Below, piece after piece: positions 38,624 to 48,200 of a DNA stretch of 64,000 nucleotides. Source of the stretch: Sulfuritalea sp. (GTDB lineage Bacteria; Pseudomonadota; Gammaproteobacteria; Burkholderiales; Rhodocyclaceae). The notes under the pieces are model-generated. The model did not search any database and was not told the DNA's origin. It saw nothing but the letters and a program-made list of their open reading frames with translations. The position numbers were made by a program, and so were the translations under genes. The stretch covers positions 110,380-174,379 of the forward strand of contig JAMPYF010000003.1 of NCBI GenBank assembly GCA_023700805.1. Direction: 5' to 3'. How positions within the stretch are numbered: the first letter of the stretch is position 1; every line of letters begins with the position of its first letter.

Positions 38624-39620
38624 GGTAGCTGCGGTACCAGTCGACAAAGCGGCGCACGCCTTCGGTCACCGGCGTTGCCGGCGAGAAGCCGGTGACGCGG
38701 TTGAGTTCGGACGTATCGGCGTAGGTCGCCGGCACGTCGCCGTCCTGCAGGGGCAGGAAATTCTTCGTCGCGGTCTTGCCCAGCGCCTGCTCCAGCGCCT
38801 CGATGTAGGCCATCAACTCGACCGGCTGATGGTTGCCGATGTTGAACACGCGGTAGGGCGCCCAGCTCGTTGCCGGATCGGGCACCTGCTTGTCGAAAGA
38901 CAGATCGGGTTGCGGCGGGCGATCGAGGACGCGGATCACGCCTTCGGCGATGTCGTCGATGTAGGTGAAATCGCGCCGCATCCTGCCGTGGTTGAAGACG
39001 TCGATAGCCCGGTCTTCGAGTATGGCCTTGGCGAACAGGAACAGCGCCATGTCGGGCCGGCCCCAGGGTCCATACACGGTGAAGAAGCGCAGGCCGGTGG
39101 TGGGCAGCGCGAACAAATGACTGTAGGTGTGGGCCATCAGCTCGTTGGCCTTCTTGGTCGCGGCGTAGAGGCTGACCGGGTGATCGACGTTGTCATGCTC
39201 GGAAAACGGCATGCGCTCGTTGCCGCCGTAGATGCTGGAACTGCTGGCATAGACGAAATGTTCGACGCCGTTGTGGCGACAGCCTTCGAGAATATTGACG
39301 AAGCCGACCACGTTGCTATCGACATAGGCATGCGGATTCTGCAGCGAGTAGCGCACGCCGGCCTGCGCCGCGAGATTGATCACGCGCTGCGGGCGTTCCG
39401 CCGCGAACAGGGCGGCAATGCCCTCGCGGTCGGCGATATCCAGCCGCGACAGCTTGAAGCGCGGACTGGGCGCGAGCCGGGCGAGCCGCGCCTCTTTCAG
39501 GGCAACATCGTAATAATCGTTGAGGTTGTCCACCCCGACCACTTCGTCGCCGCGCGCCAGCAGTAGCTGGCAAACGTGCATGCCGATAAACCCGGCAGCG
39601 CCGGTGACCAGTACTTTCAT
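38616..39620 (-). CDS. NAD-dependent epimerase, UDP-glucuronate 4-epimerase-like
   Basis: '[46 protein letters not shown]', '[45 protein letters not shown]'. Confidence 0.9.
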   Translation of the reverse strand: MKVLVTGAAGFIGMHVCQLLLARGDEVVGVDNLNDYYDVALKEARLARLAPSPRFKLSRLDIADREGIAALFAAERPQRVINLAAQAGVRYSLQNPHAYVDSNVVGFVNILEGCRHNGVEHFVYASSSSIYGGNERMPFSEHDNVDHPVSLYAATKKANELMAHTYSHLFALPTTGLRFFTVYGPWGRPDMALFLFAKAILEDRAIDVFNHGRMRRDFTYIDDIAEGVIRVLDRPPQPDLSFDKQVPDPATSWAPYRVFNIGNHQPVELMAYIEALEQALGKTATKNFLPLQDGDVPATYADTSELNRVTGFSPATPVTEGVRRFVDWYRSYHG

Positions 39621-40381
39621 GGGGATTTTCGCTGAAAAGTCAGCATTTTCGCATACTTGGCGAAGCTCGCGCCACAGCCGACGAGGATGTGCACCAGGCC
39701 GGGAAGCCCGTCGAGCAGGCCCAGGCGCAAGAAATAGAACTTGATGAAGCGCAAGCCAGGCGACAGCAGCAGGCGAAGCACGCTTGCCTGCTCTCCGCGC
39801 GCCAGCGCCGCCTCGGCGGCCAGGCTGCTGTAGCGGTTCTGCTTGGCGAAATAGGTTTCCAGCGACTCCGCCGAATCGTGCAGCAGATCGCCTTGCAGGG
39901 TGCCGATCTCGCCGCCGGCGACGACCTTCTCGTGCACCGCGTCGTCCGACCAGCGCGCGGCACGGCGGTCGAACAGGCGCAGGCTCCAGTCGGGATAACC
40001 CTCGCCATGCTTTAAATAGCGCCCCATGAATTTGTTGCAACGGGCAAAGCGCCAAGCCGTGCAGTCAGGCGCCTGCAATGCAGCGCGAATGCTCTCCCGC
40101 AGCGCTTCGCTGACCCGCTCGTCGGCATCGATGCAGAGCACCCAGTCGTGCTTCGCCTGTTCCACGGCGAACTGCTTCTGCGGACCGAAGCCGCGCCAGA
40201 CGGATTGAATCACGCGCGCGCCGTGGCGCCCGGCAATCTGCACCGTGGCGTCTTCGCTGCCTGAATCCACAACGAGAATCTCGTCGCAGAACGCCACGCT
40301 GACGAGACACTCGGCAAGCTGGCTTGCAGCATTGCGGGTGATCAGGACAGCGGAAAGAGGCGTGCGGTGGTTTGTGGTCAT
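39617..40381 (-). CDS. GT2 glycosyltransferase, LPS core (WaaE/KdtX-like)
   Basis: '[42 protein letters not shown]', '[30 protein letters not shown]'. Confidence 0.88.
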   Translation of the reverse strand: MTTNHRTPLSAVLITRNAASQLAECLVSVAFCDEILVVDSGSEDATVQIAGRHGARVIQSVWRGFGPQKQFAVEQAKHDWVLCIDADERVSEALRESIRAALQAPDCTAWRFARCNKFMGRYLKHGEGYPDWSLRLFDRRAARWSDDAVHEKVVAGGEIGTLQGDLLHDSAESLETYFAKQNRYSSLAAEAALARGEQASVLRLLLSPGLRFIKFYFLRLGLLDGLPGLVHILVGCGASFAKYAKMLTFQRKSP

Positions 40382-40442
40382 GGGCTTTATAATTCAAATC
40401 GGGATGCATTTTACGGCGCAAGGCGTCATCCCTATCCTACCG

Positions 40443-41420
40443 ATGCGCATTCTCCTGATCAAAACCTCCTCTCTCGGCGACGTCGTGCACAACCTGCCGG
40501 TCGTCACCGACCTGCGCCGCAGCTATCCCGAAGCACAGATCGACTGGGTCGTCGAAGAAGCGTTTCGCGAGATTCCGCGGCTGCACCCCGGGCTCCACCG
40601 CGTCATTCCGGTGGCGCTCAGGCGCTGGCGCCGCGCTCTGCTGACACCTGCCACATGGCGCGAAATGCAATCCTTTCGCAGCACCCTGCAGGAACACAGC
40701 TATGACCTGGTGATAGACACGCAAGGCCTGCTGAAGAGCGCGCTGATCGCCCGCCTGGCACGCGGCAGGCGCTGCGGCTACAACGCAGCCTCGGCGCGCG
40801 AACCGATCGCGGCACGCTTTTACGATGTCCGCTTCGCGGTGGGCAAGGACTTGCATGCCGTGGAGCGCAACCGCCGGCTGGTCGCGCTCGCCGCCGGCTA
40901 CAGCGCATCCGCCGCGCCGGACTATGGCATCGCCGTTGCCTGCCCGCGAAGCGCAATTCCAGGTACGCAGAGCGAGCCAGCGCCAACGCCTGCAGGACCA
41001 GGCGCGGTGCTGCTGACCGCCACTTCGCGCGACGACAAGCTGTGGCCCGAAGAGCGCTGGGTCGCGCTGGGTCGTGCCTTGCATGAGCGCGGACTGGGCT
41101 GCCTGCTGCCGGCCGGCAGTCCTGCCGAGCGCGCCCGCGCCGAACGCCTGGCGCAGGCGATTCCCGCTGCCGTCGCCTTGCCGCCGCTAAGCCTGACCGA
41201 ACTGGCCGCACAGCTCGCCGCGGCGCGCCTGGTGATAGGCGTCGATACCGGGCTGGTCCATCTCGCCGCGGCGCTGGGACGGCCCACGCTGGCGCTGTTC
41301 TGCGCTTCCGACCCGGCGCTGACCGGCGTGTGCGCCAGCACACCGGCCATCAACCTCGGCGCGCGCGGCCGGCCGCCCGAAGTCGACGCCGTACTGGCGG
41401 CAGCCATGCCCCTGGTCTGA
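40443..41420 (+). CDS. waaC: Lipopolysaccharide heptosyltransferase I
   Basis: 'MRILLIKTSSLGDVVHNLPVVTDLRRSYPEAQIDWVVEEAFREI', 'VIGVDTGLVHLAAALGRPTLALF'. Confidence 0.93.
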   Translation: MRILLIKTSSLGDVVHNLPVVTDLRRSYPEAQIDWVVEEAFREIPRLHPGLHRVIPVALRRWRRALLTPATWREMQSFRSTLQEHSYDLVIDTQGLLKSALIARLARGRRCGYNAASAREPIAARFYDVRFAVGKDLHAVERNRRLVALAAGYSASAAPDYGIAVACPRSAIPGTQSEPAPTPAGPGAVLLTATSRDDKLWPEERWVALGRALHERGLGCLLPAGSPAERARAERLAQAIPAAVALPPLSLTELAAQLAAARLVIGVDTGLVHLAAALGRPTLALFCASDPALTGVCASTPAINLGARGRPPEVDAVLAAAMPLV

Positions 41421-42673
41421 TGGCGCGCTTGGTCTACACCCTGGCAGTACTTGCCCTGTTGCCCTGGGCGGTGCTGCACCTGCTCTGGCGCGCACGGCGG
41501 CAGCCGGAATACCTGCGCCACTGGGGGGAGCGTTTCGGCTTTTTCGCCACCGCATCGCCAGCGCCAACTCTCTGGCTGCACGCCGTCTCGGTCGGCGAGA
41601 CGCGCGCCGCCCAGCCCCTGGTGGCTGCGCTGCACGAGCGCTACCCGGGGCACCGGATCCTGTTCACCCACATGACGCCGACCGGTCGCGCGACCTCGGA
41701 GGCGCTGTTCGGCGACGATGTCGAGCGCATCTACCTGCCCTATGACACGCCCTGGGCGATGCGGCGCTTCCTGCGCCATTACCGGCCGGCTTTCGGCCTG
41801 ATCATGGAAACCGAACTGTGGCCAAACCTGATCGCGGCCTGCCGCGACGCCGGCGTGCCGCTGTGCCTGGTCAATGCCCGCCTCTCGCAGCGCTCGGCCA
41901 CGCGCTACGCGGCCTTTCCCGCGCTGACGCGCGAGGCGCTGCAAGGCCTGGCGGCGATCGGCGCCCAGTCGGCCGAGGACGCGACGCGCCTTGGCGCCCT
42001 CGGCGCGCGCGGCGTCACGGTGACCGGCAACATCAAGTTCGATATCGAGGCGCCGCCGGCACAGCTCGAACTCGCGCGCGCGCTGCGCGCCCGCTGCGGC
42101 AGTCGGCCGGTATGGCTGGCGGCCAGCACGCGCGAGGGCGAGGAAGCGCTGATTCTCGATGCATGGAAGAGAGTTGGTGCTGGCAACGCGGCGCTGCTGG
42201 TCATCGTTCCCCGCCATCCGCAGCGCTTCGACGAAGTCGCGCGTCTGGCGACGGAGCGCGGCTTTGCACTGCAGCGGCGCAGCGAAGATGCCGCGGTCGC
42301 GGCGACGACCCAGGTGCTGCTCGGCGACAGCATGGGCGAGATGTTCGCCTTTTACGCCGCGACCGACATCGCCTTCATCGGCGGCAGCCTGCTCGATTTC
42401 GGCAGCCAGAACCTGATCGAAGCGGCGGCCTGCGGCACGCCTATCCTGATCGGGCCATCGACCCGCAACTTCGCCGAGGCCGCGCGCGAGGCCATCGCCT
42501 GCGGCGCGGCGCGGACTATCGCCGATGCCGACGATCTGGTGCGGCAGGTGCGCGACCTGCTGTCCGCCGCCGAAGCGCGACAGGCCATGGGCGCGGCGGG
42601 CCGCGCCTTCGCCGCGCGCCATCGCGGTGCCACGGCGCTGACCCTGGAGTTGATTACTGCAGCAGCGCGTTGA
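41420..42673 (+). CDS. waaA: 3-deoxy-D-manno-octulosonic acid (Kdo) transferase
   Basis: 'LWLHAVSVGETRAAQPLVAALHERYPGHRILFTHMTPTGR', 'METELWPNLIAACRDAGVPLCLVNARLS', 'FIGGSLLDFGSQNLIEAAACGTPILIGP'. ATG overlaps waaC stop. Confidence 0.94.
   Translation: MARLVYTLAVLALLPWAVLHLLWRARRQPEYLRHWGERFGFFATASPAPTLWLHAVSVGETRAAQPLVAALHERYPGHRILFTHMTPTGRATSEALFGDDVERIYLPYDTPWAMRRFLRHYRPAFGLIMETELWPNLIAACRDAGVPLCLVNARLSQRSATRYAAFPALTREALQGLAAIGAQSAEDATRLGALGARGVTVTGNIKFDIEAPPAQLELARALRARCGSRPVWLAASTREGEEALILDAWKRVGAGNAALLVIVPRHPQRFDEVARLATERGFALQRRSEDAAVAATTQVLLGDSMGEMFAFYAATDIAFIGGSLLDFGSQNLIEAAACGTPILIGPSTRNFAEAAREAIACGAARTIADADDLVRQVRDLLSAAEARQAMGAAGRAFAARHRGATALTLELITAAAR
41552..41571 (-). repeat. Dispersed ~20-bp word, copy 2 (agagttggcgctggcgatgc on minus)
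   Basis: gcatcgccagcgccaactct on plus; inside waaA. Confidence 0.6.
42170..42187 (+). repeat. Dispersed word, degenerate copy (agagttggtgctggcaac)
   Basis: Inside waaA, opposite orientation to copy 2. Confidence 0.4.
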
Positions 42674-43988
42674 CCGCGGCCACGTCGTCCTCGCCCAGGC
42701 TGCCGGCGGCGGCCTTGAGCTTGAGCAGCGCGGCCAGCGTGTCGAGACGGGCCTTGGCCAGCTTCTGACGGGTGTCGTAGAGCTGGCTCTGGGCGTTCAG
42801 CACGTCGATGTTGATGCGCACGCCGACTTCGTAACCCAGCTTGTTCGAATCCAGCGCCGATTGCGACGAGGTCAGCGCCGCCTCGTAGGCTTTCACCTGT
42901 GCCAGGCCGGAGTTCACGCCGAGATAGGCCTGGCGCGCGTTGAGCGCCGCCGTGCGCCGCGCGTTGTCCAGGTCGGCGGCGGCCTTCGCCTTCAGCGCCA
43001 CGGCTTCGCGGTCGCGGGAAGCCGTGGCGCCGCCGGCATAGATCGGAATCGACAGCTGCAGGCCTATGGCGCTGGAATCGCTGTCGCTGCCGAAACCGAA
43101 GGTCGAGCTGTTGGTGGCCGAACTGCGCCCGCGCGAGGCGACCAGGTCGAGCGTCGGGTAATGTCCGGCGCGCTGCTTCTCGATTTCCCGGGTCGCAATC
43201 TCGTGCAGGGCCTCGAAGATCTGCACCGAGGCGCTGGCCGATTCGGCCATCTCCACCCATTTGCCGATGTCATCGGGTTGCGGACCCGCAAGCTGCACGC
43301 CGGGCTTGAGGTTCTTGAGGCCTTCCGGCTCCTTGCCGATCACCGTGCGCAAGACCTGGCGCTTGACGTTGAGGTCGTTCTGCGCGGCGATTTCCTGGGC
43401 GCTGGTCAGGTCGTAGCGGGCCTGGGCTTCATGGGTGTCGGTGATGGTCGCGGTACCGACCTCGAAGTTGCGCTTGGCCGATTCGAGCTGTTCGGCGATC
43501 GCCACTTTCTGCGCTTGTGCCGTCGCCAGCGTGTCCTGGGCCAGCAACACATCGAAGTAGGCCTGCGCCGCGCGCACGATCAGTTCCTGCCTGGCCAGCC
43601 CGAACTGCGCTTCGGCTTGGACCACGGCAAGCTCGGACTGCGTGTAGGTGACCCAGTTCTGCCAGCGGAACAAGGGCTGCGTGAGTTGCACGGTCCAGCC
43701 GTTGCTGTTGTACCGGGTGTTGGTTTCCGTCGCGCCGGAAATCCGCCGCGTCGTATCGGTGTCGTTCCAGGTCGTGCTGGCCGAAAATCCGACCGCCGGC
43801 AGCAGACCGGCGCGGCCCTGCGGCAGCTTTTCGCGCCCGGCCTCGAGTGCGGCCCGCGCCGCGGCGAACTGGGCGTCGTAGGCGATCGCATCGCGATACA
43901 CGGCCATCAGGTCGGCGCCGTGGGCGAGGTTGGCAAATCCGGCGACAGACAGACAGCCGGCAATCATCAGGGGCACAGCTTTTCTCAT
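42654..43988 (-). CDS. tolC: TolC-family outer membrane efflux/secretion channel
   Basis: Signal peptide MRKAVPLMIAGCLSVAGFANLAHG, 'DLMAVYRDAIAYDAQFAAARAALEAGREKLPQGRAGLLPAVGFSAS', repeated OEP helical pattern. Confidence 0.9.
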   Translation of the reverse strand: MRKAVPLMIAGCLSVAGFANLAHGADLMAVYRDAIAYDAQFAAARAALEAGREKLPQGRAGLLPAVGFSASTTWNDTDTTRRISGATETNTRYNSNGWTVQLTQPLFRWQNWVTYTQSELAVVQAEAQFGLARQELIVRAAQAYFDVLLAQDTLATAQAQKVAIAEQLESAKRNFEVGTATITDTHEAQARYDLTSAQEIAAQNDLNVKRQVLRTVIGKEPEGLKNLKPGVQLAGPQPDDIGKWVEMAESASASVQIFEALHEIATREIEKQRAGHYPTLDLVASRGRSSATNSSTFGFGSDSDSSAIGLQLSIPIYAGGATASRDREAVALKAKAAADLDNARRTAALNARQAYLGVNSGLAQVKAYEAALTSSQSALDSNKLGYEVGVRINIDVLNAQSQLYDTRQKLAKARLDTLAALLKLKAAAGSLGEDDVAAVNALLQ

Positions 43989-44019
43989 CGCGTTCTCCGC
44001 GTTACGTCTCGGTTTCATT

Positions 44020-44343
44020 TCAATAGGTCGGCATCGACGGATCGACATCCCGTGCCCAGGCGGCGACGCCGCCCTGCAGGTTGATGATGCTGCCGAAGCC
44101 CATTTGTTCGAGGAACATGCCGGCCTGGAAGCTGCGCGCGCCGTGATGGCAGATCATGACGATGTCCTGGTCGCGCCTGAGCTCCTGATAACGGGCCGGC
44201 ACGCCGCGCATCGGCATCGACAGCGAGCCTGCAATGCGGCAGGTTTCGAATTCCCAGGGTTCGCGTACGTCGAGCAGCACCGGCTTGGCCCGCTGCGGAT
44301 CGGCGAGCCATGCATTGAGCTGGGATGCGGAAAGCTGGCGCAT
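44020..44343 (-). CDS. Rhodanese-like domain protein
   Basis: 'LLDVREPWEFETCRIAGSLSMPM', active-site 'VMICHHGARSFQAGMFLEQMGF'. Confidence 0.9.
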   Translation of the reverse strand: MRQLSASQLNAWLADPQRAKPVLLDVREPWEFETCRIAGSLSMPMRGVPARYQELRRDQDIVMICHHGARSFQAGMFLEQMGFGSIINLQGGVAAWARDVDPSMPTY

Positions 44344-44347
44344 CGGC

Positions 44348-45004
44348 TCAGAAGGCGAAAGCCGGTGCCGGTTCGGCGTCCGTCAGGGGAGCCACCACGG
44401 TCTCGAACACAGCGACGCGGCGGAAGGCATCGCCCACCCGTGTGTGCAGCGCCGCCTGCATCGCCGGGGCGGCGCCCTCGATGGCGAACAGGCGGCCGCC
44501 GGGCTTGAGCTGGTCGAGCAGTACCTGGGGTACTTTGGCCACGGCGCCGGAGACCATGATCACGTCGTAAGGGGCGTGGGCGGCCAGGCCTGCCAGGCCG
44601 TTGCCGACCTCCACCGTCACATTGGTCACGCCGGCGCGGCGCAGGTTCTCGCGCGCCGTCGCGGCCAGTTGCGGATCGATTTCCAGAGACCAGACCCGGT
44701 CGGCATGGACTCCCAGCAGGGCAGCCATGTAGCCGGAACCGGTACCGACCTCGAGCACGTTCTCGTGCTTTTTCATCGCCAGGGCCTGCAGGGCACGCGC
44801 TTCGACGATGGGCGAGAACATGTGGGCAGAGGCCCCGCCGCCGAGCGGAATCTCGGTGTCGGCAAAAGCCAGGCGGCGATGCGCCGGCGGCACAAACTCT
44901 TCACGCTTGACCACGAACAACACGTCGAGCACCTCCGGATCCAGTACCCTGGCGGGGCGCAGTTGCTGTTCGACCATGTTGAAGCGGGCTTGTTCGAAAT
45001 TCAT
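44348..45004 (-). CDS. pcm: Protein-L-isoaspartate O-methyltransferase family
   Basis: 'MNFEQARFNMVEQQLRPARVLDPEVLD', 'NVLEVGTGSGYMAALLG', 'YDVIMVSGAVAKVPQVLLDQLKPGGRLFAIEG'. Confidence 0.88.
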   Translation of the reverse strand: MNFEQARFNMVEQQLRPARVLDPEVLDVLFVVKREEFVPPAHRRLAFADTEIPLGGGASAHMFSPIVEARALQALAMKKHENVLEVGTGSGYMAALLGVHADRVWSLEIDPQLAATARENLRRAGVTNVTVEVGNGLAGLAAHAPYDVIMVSGAVAKVPQVLLDQLKPGGRLFAIEGAAPAMQAALHTRVGDAFRRVAVFETVVAPLTDAEPAPAFAF

Positions 45005-45021
45005 GACATCTCCTGTTTGCA

Positions 45022-45041
45022 ATATTAGCATACGCTAATAT
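45022..45041. promoter_or_regulatory. Perfect inverted repeat ATATTAGC-atac-GCTAATAT upstream of pcm-rhodanese-tolC
   Basis: 8-bp perfect arms with 4-bp spacer, read from 45021-45041. AT-rich in a GC-rich background, directly upstream of the pcm start codon. Confidence 0.6.
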
Positions 45042-45068
45042 GTAGACAAATCCGACAAAAACAAGATT

Positions 45069-48000
45069 CTACGCCGCGGACGGCCCGGATTCTGGCGCCT
45101 GGACCCTGAACCACGCCGCATAAAGCGCCGGCAGGAACAGGCAGGTCAGCACCGTGGCGACGATCAGGCCGCCCATGATCGCCACCGCCATCGGCCCCCA
45201 GAACACCTGCCGGGTCAGCGGAATCATCGCCAGCACCGCCGCCGCCGCGGTCAGCACGATGGGCCGGAAACGGCGCACCGTGGAGCCGACGATGGCCTCC
45301 CATTCGCTCTTGCCGTCGGCCTCGTCCTGCTCGATCTGGTCGACCAGGATCACCGAGTTGCGCAGGATCATGCCCATCAGCGCGATCACGCCGAGGTTGG
45401 CGACGAAGCCGTAGGGCACCTGGAACAGCAGCAGCGCCAGGGTCACGCCGATCAGCCCGAGCGGCGCCGTGAGCAGGACCATGATGGTGCGGCTGATGCT
45501 CTGCAGCTGGATCATCAGCAGGGTGATGACGCCGACGATCATCAAGGGCACCACGGCCTTGATCGAGTTTTCGCCCTTGGCCGATTCCTCGGTCGAGCCG
45601 CCGAGCTCGATGCGGAAGCCGGGCGGCAGCTTGGCCCGCAAGCCGGCCAGCTGCTGGTCGATCTGAGCCGAGGCGGCCTGCGGCTGCAGGCTGCCGACCA
45701 CGTCGGCGCGCACGGTGATGGTCGGCATGCGGTCGCGGCGCCAGATCAGTCCTTCTTCCAGCACGGGGACCAGGCGCGCGACCTGTGCCAGCGGAATGTG
45801 GCGACCGCTGGCGGAAACCAGATCGAGATCGGGCAACCGGCTCAGGGTGCGCGGGTCGGCCGCGTTTCCCATACTCGTATCCTTGGCGCCGGCATCGGCG
45901 CGCCAGACCACGTCGATCAACTGGTCGTTCTCGCGGAACTGGGTCACCGTGGCACCCACCAGCCAGCCCTGCAGGGTCAGCGCCACGTCTTGGCTGGAGA
46001 CGCCGAGCGCACGAGCGCGCGCCTGGTCGATCTCGACCCGCACGGCCTTGACCCGATCGTTCCAGTCGAAATTCACGTTGCGCAGGTTGGGATGTGCGCG
46101 CATCAGGGTCGAGATGCTTTCCGCATTGTCGCGCAGGGCGAGCAGATCCTCGCCCATGACGCGGAACTGCACCGGGTAGCCGACCGGCGGCCCGTTCTCG
46201 AGGCGCACCACGCGCAGCCGCAGGTGCGACCAGGAACCGTCGGCGGCATCGAAGGCCACCTCCAGCCGGTTCTTGACCACCTCGCGCTGCTTGAGGCCCT
46301 TGGTGACGATCACCATCTGCCCGAAGTTGTCGGCGAACAGCTGCTGATCGAGCGAGAGGAAGAAGCGCGGCGCGCCGTTGCCGATGTAGGACGACCAGGA
46401 TGCGATGTTCTCGTCCTTGCCCAGCAGGGCCTCGACGCGCTTGACCTCATGTTCCGTGGCCTTCAGCGACGCGCCTTGCGGCAGCCAGATATCGACCATG
46501 ATTTCGGGCCGGCTGGCGGGCGGGAAGAACTGCTTCTGCACGGCCTTGTTGAACAGCACCAAGGACAGCGCGAAGAAGCCCACCGTGGCGAAGATCACCA
46601 GCCAGCGGTGGCGCAGGCACCACTCGACCAGGGCGCGGATGCGGCGGTAGAAGGGCGAATCGTAGATGTCGCCGCCGTGCTTCTCGGCAATCGCGCGCAG
46701 CTTGGCCGGGTCGAGCAGCCTGTAGCCGAGATAAGGCGTGAACACCACGGCGACGATCCACGACACGAGCAGCGCGATGGTGACCACGGCGAAGATCGAG
46801 AAGGTGTATTCGCCGGCGCCCGACTTGGCGAAACCGACCGGCGTGAAGCCGGCCGCCGTGATCAAGGTGCCGGTCAGCATCGGGAAGGCGGTCGAGGTGT
46901 AGGCGAAGGTGGCGGCCTTGAAGCGGTCCCAGCCCTGCTCCATCTTCACCACCATCATTTCCACGGTGATGATCGCGTCATCGACCAGCAGGCCCAGCGA
47001 TATCACCAGCGCGCCCAGCGAAATGCGCTGCAGGTCAATGCCGAAGGCCTTCATGGCGAGGAAAGTCATCGCCAGCACCAGCGGGATCGACAGCGCGACG
47101 ACGGTGCCGGTGCGCCAGCCCAAGGATAGGAAGGACACGGCGAGGACGATGATCATGGCCTCGCCCAGGGTCTGCACGAAGAGGTTGAGCGAAGTCTTGA
47201 CGATCTGCGGCTGGTCGAACACCACATGCACGTCGATGCCCACCGGCAGGTCCCGCTGCAGCCTGGCCATGGTCGCCGAGAGGTTCTCGCCGAGGTCGAT
47301 CACGTTGCCGCCGCGCGCCATGACCACGCCGAGGCCTACCGCATCGCGCCCCGCCACGCGCATGCGCGGCTGCGGCGGGTCGGCCAGGCCGCGCGTGACG
47401 CGGGCGATGTCGCCGAGGCGGAAGCTGCGCCCGCCCACCGCCAGCGAGGCTTCGCGCAGCGCATCGACGCTGTCGAAGGGGCCGGAAACGCGCAGCCGCA
47501 CACGATCGGTCTCGGTCTCGACGTGGCCGGCCGGCACCACGGCGTTCTGTCGCTGCAGCGCATCGAACACCTGGGTCGGCACCAGGCCCATGGCGGCCAG
47601 CCTGGCGGGACTCACGTCGATGTAGATCTTTTCGTCCTGCACGCCGATCAGCTCGATCTTCTTCACATCCGCAACGCGGCGCAGTTCGCGCGCCAGCTTG
47701 TCGGCCTCGCGGCGCAGGTCGCCCATGCCGTAGCCGGCCTTGTCGTCACGGGCGGTCAGGGCGAAGATCTTGATCTGCACGTCGCCGAACTCGTCGTTGG
47801 GAAAAGGCCCCTGCACGCCGGCCGGCAGCGTGTGGCGGATGTCGTCGAGTTTTTTCCTGACCTGGCGCCAGGCCTCCGGCACCTCGGCCTTCGGCGTGTA
47901 GTCCTTGAGGATCACGATAGTCAGCGATTCGCCGGGCTTGGATGCCGTGCGCAGCACGTCGACCCAGGGCGTCTCGGCGAGCTTCTTCTCGATGCGCTCG

Positions 48001-48200
48001 GTCAGTTGCTGCTCCACCTGCTGCGCGTTCGCCCCCGGCCACAGCGTGCGCACCACCATGACCTTGAAGGTGAAGTCCGGATCCTCGGCGCGGCCGAGCT
48101 TGAGGAAGGCCAGCACGCCGCCGACCACGAACACGATCATCAGGTAGAGCACCATCGACTGGTGCCGCAGCGCCCACTCGGAAAGATTGAGCTGCTTCAT
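45069..48200 (-). CDS. RND-family efflux permease (AcrB/TriC-like)
   Basis: 1043 aa, 'RAEDPDFTFKVMVVRTLWPGANAQQVEQQLTERIEKKL', 'LGALVISLGLLVDDAIITVEMM', 'NLGVIALMGMILRNSVILVDQIEQD'. Confidence 0.93.
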   Translation of the reverse strand: MKQLNLSEWALRHQSMVLYLMIVFVVGGVLAFLKLGRAEDPDFTFKVMVVRTLWPGANAQQVEQQLTERIEKKLAETPWVDVLRTASKPGESLTIVILKDYTPKAEVPEAWRQVRKKLDDIRHTLPAGVQGPFPNDEFGDVQIKIFALTARDDKAGYGMGDLRREADKLARELRRVADVKKIELIGVQDEKIYIDVSPARLAAMGLVPTQVFDALQRQNAVVPAGHVETETDRVRLRVSGPFDSVDALREASLAVGGRSFRLGDIARVTRGLADPPQPRMRVAGRDAVGLGVVMARGGNVIDLGENLSATMARLQRDLPVGIDVHVVFDQPQIVKTSLNLFVQTLGEAMIIVLAVSFLSLGWRTGTVVALSIPLVLAMTFLAMKAFGIDLQRISLGALVISLGLLVDDAIITVEMMVVKMEQGWDRFKAATFAYTSTAFPMLTGTLITAAGFTPVGFAKSGAGEYTFSIFAVVTIALLVSWIVAVVFTPYLGYRLLDPAKLRAIAEKHGGDIYDSPFYRRIRALVEWCLRHRWLVIFATVGFFALSLVLFNKAVQKQFFPPASRPEIMVDIWLPQGASLKATEHEVKRVEALLGKDENIASWSSYIGNGAPRFFLSLDQQLFADNFGQMVIVTKGLKQREVVKNRLEVAFDAADGSWSHLRLRVVRLENGPPVGYPVQFRVMGEDLLALRDNAESISTLMRAHPNLRNVNFDWNDRVKAVRVEIDQARARALGVSSQDVALTLQGWLVGATVTQFRENDQLIDVVWRADAGAKDTSMGNAADPRTLSRLPDLDLVSASGRHIPLAQVARLVPVLEEGLIWRRDRMPTITVRADVVGSLQPQAASAQIDQQLAGLRAKLPPGFRIELGGSTEESAKGENSIKAVVPLMIVGVITLLMIQLQSISRTIMVLLTAPLGLIGVTLALLLFQVPYGFVANLGVIALMGMILRNSVILVDQIEQDEADGKSEWEAIVGSTVRRFRPIVLTAAAAVLAMIPLTRQVFWGPMAVAIMGGLIVATVLTCLFLPALYAAWFRVQAPESGPSAA

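Noticed and set aside
37172-38695. 507-aa plus-strand ORF opposite manC (and similar long ORFs opposite gmd, the TolC-like gene and the first RND permease)
   Set aside because: Same GC-rich antisense artefact; no recognisable domain.
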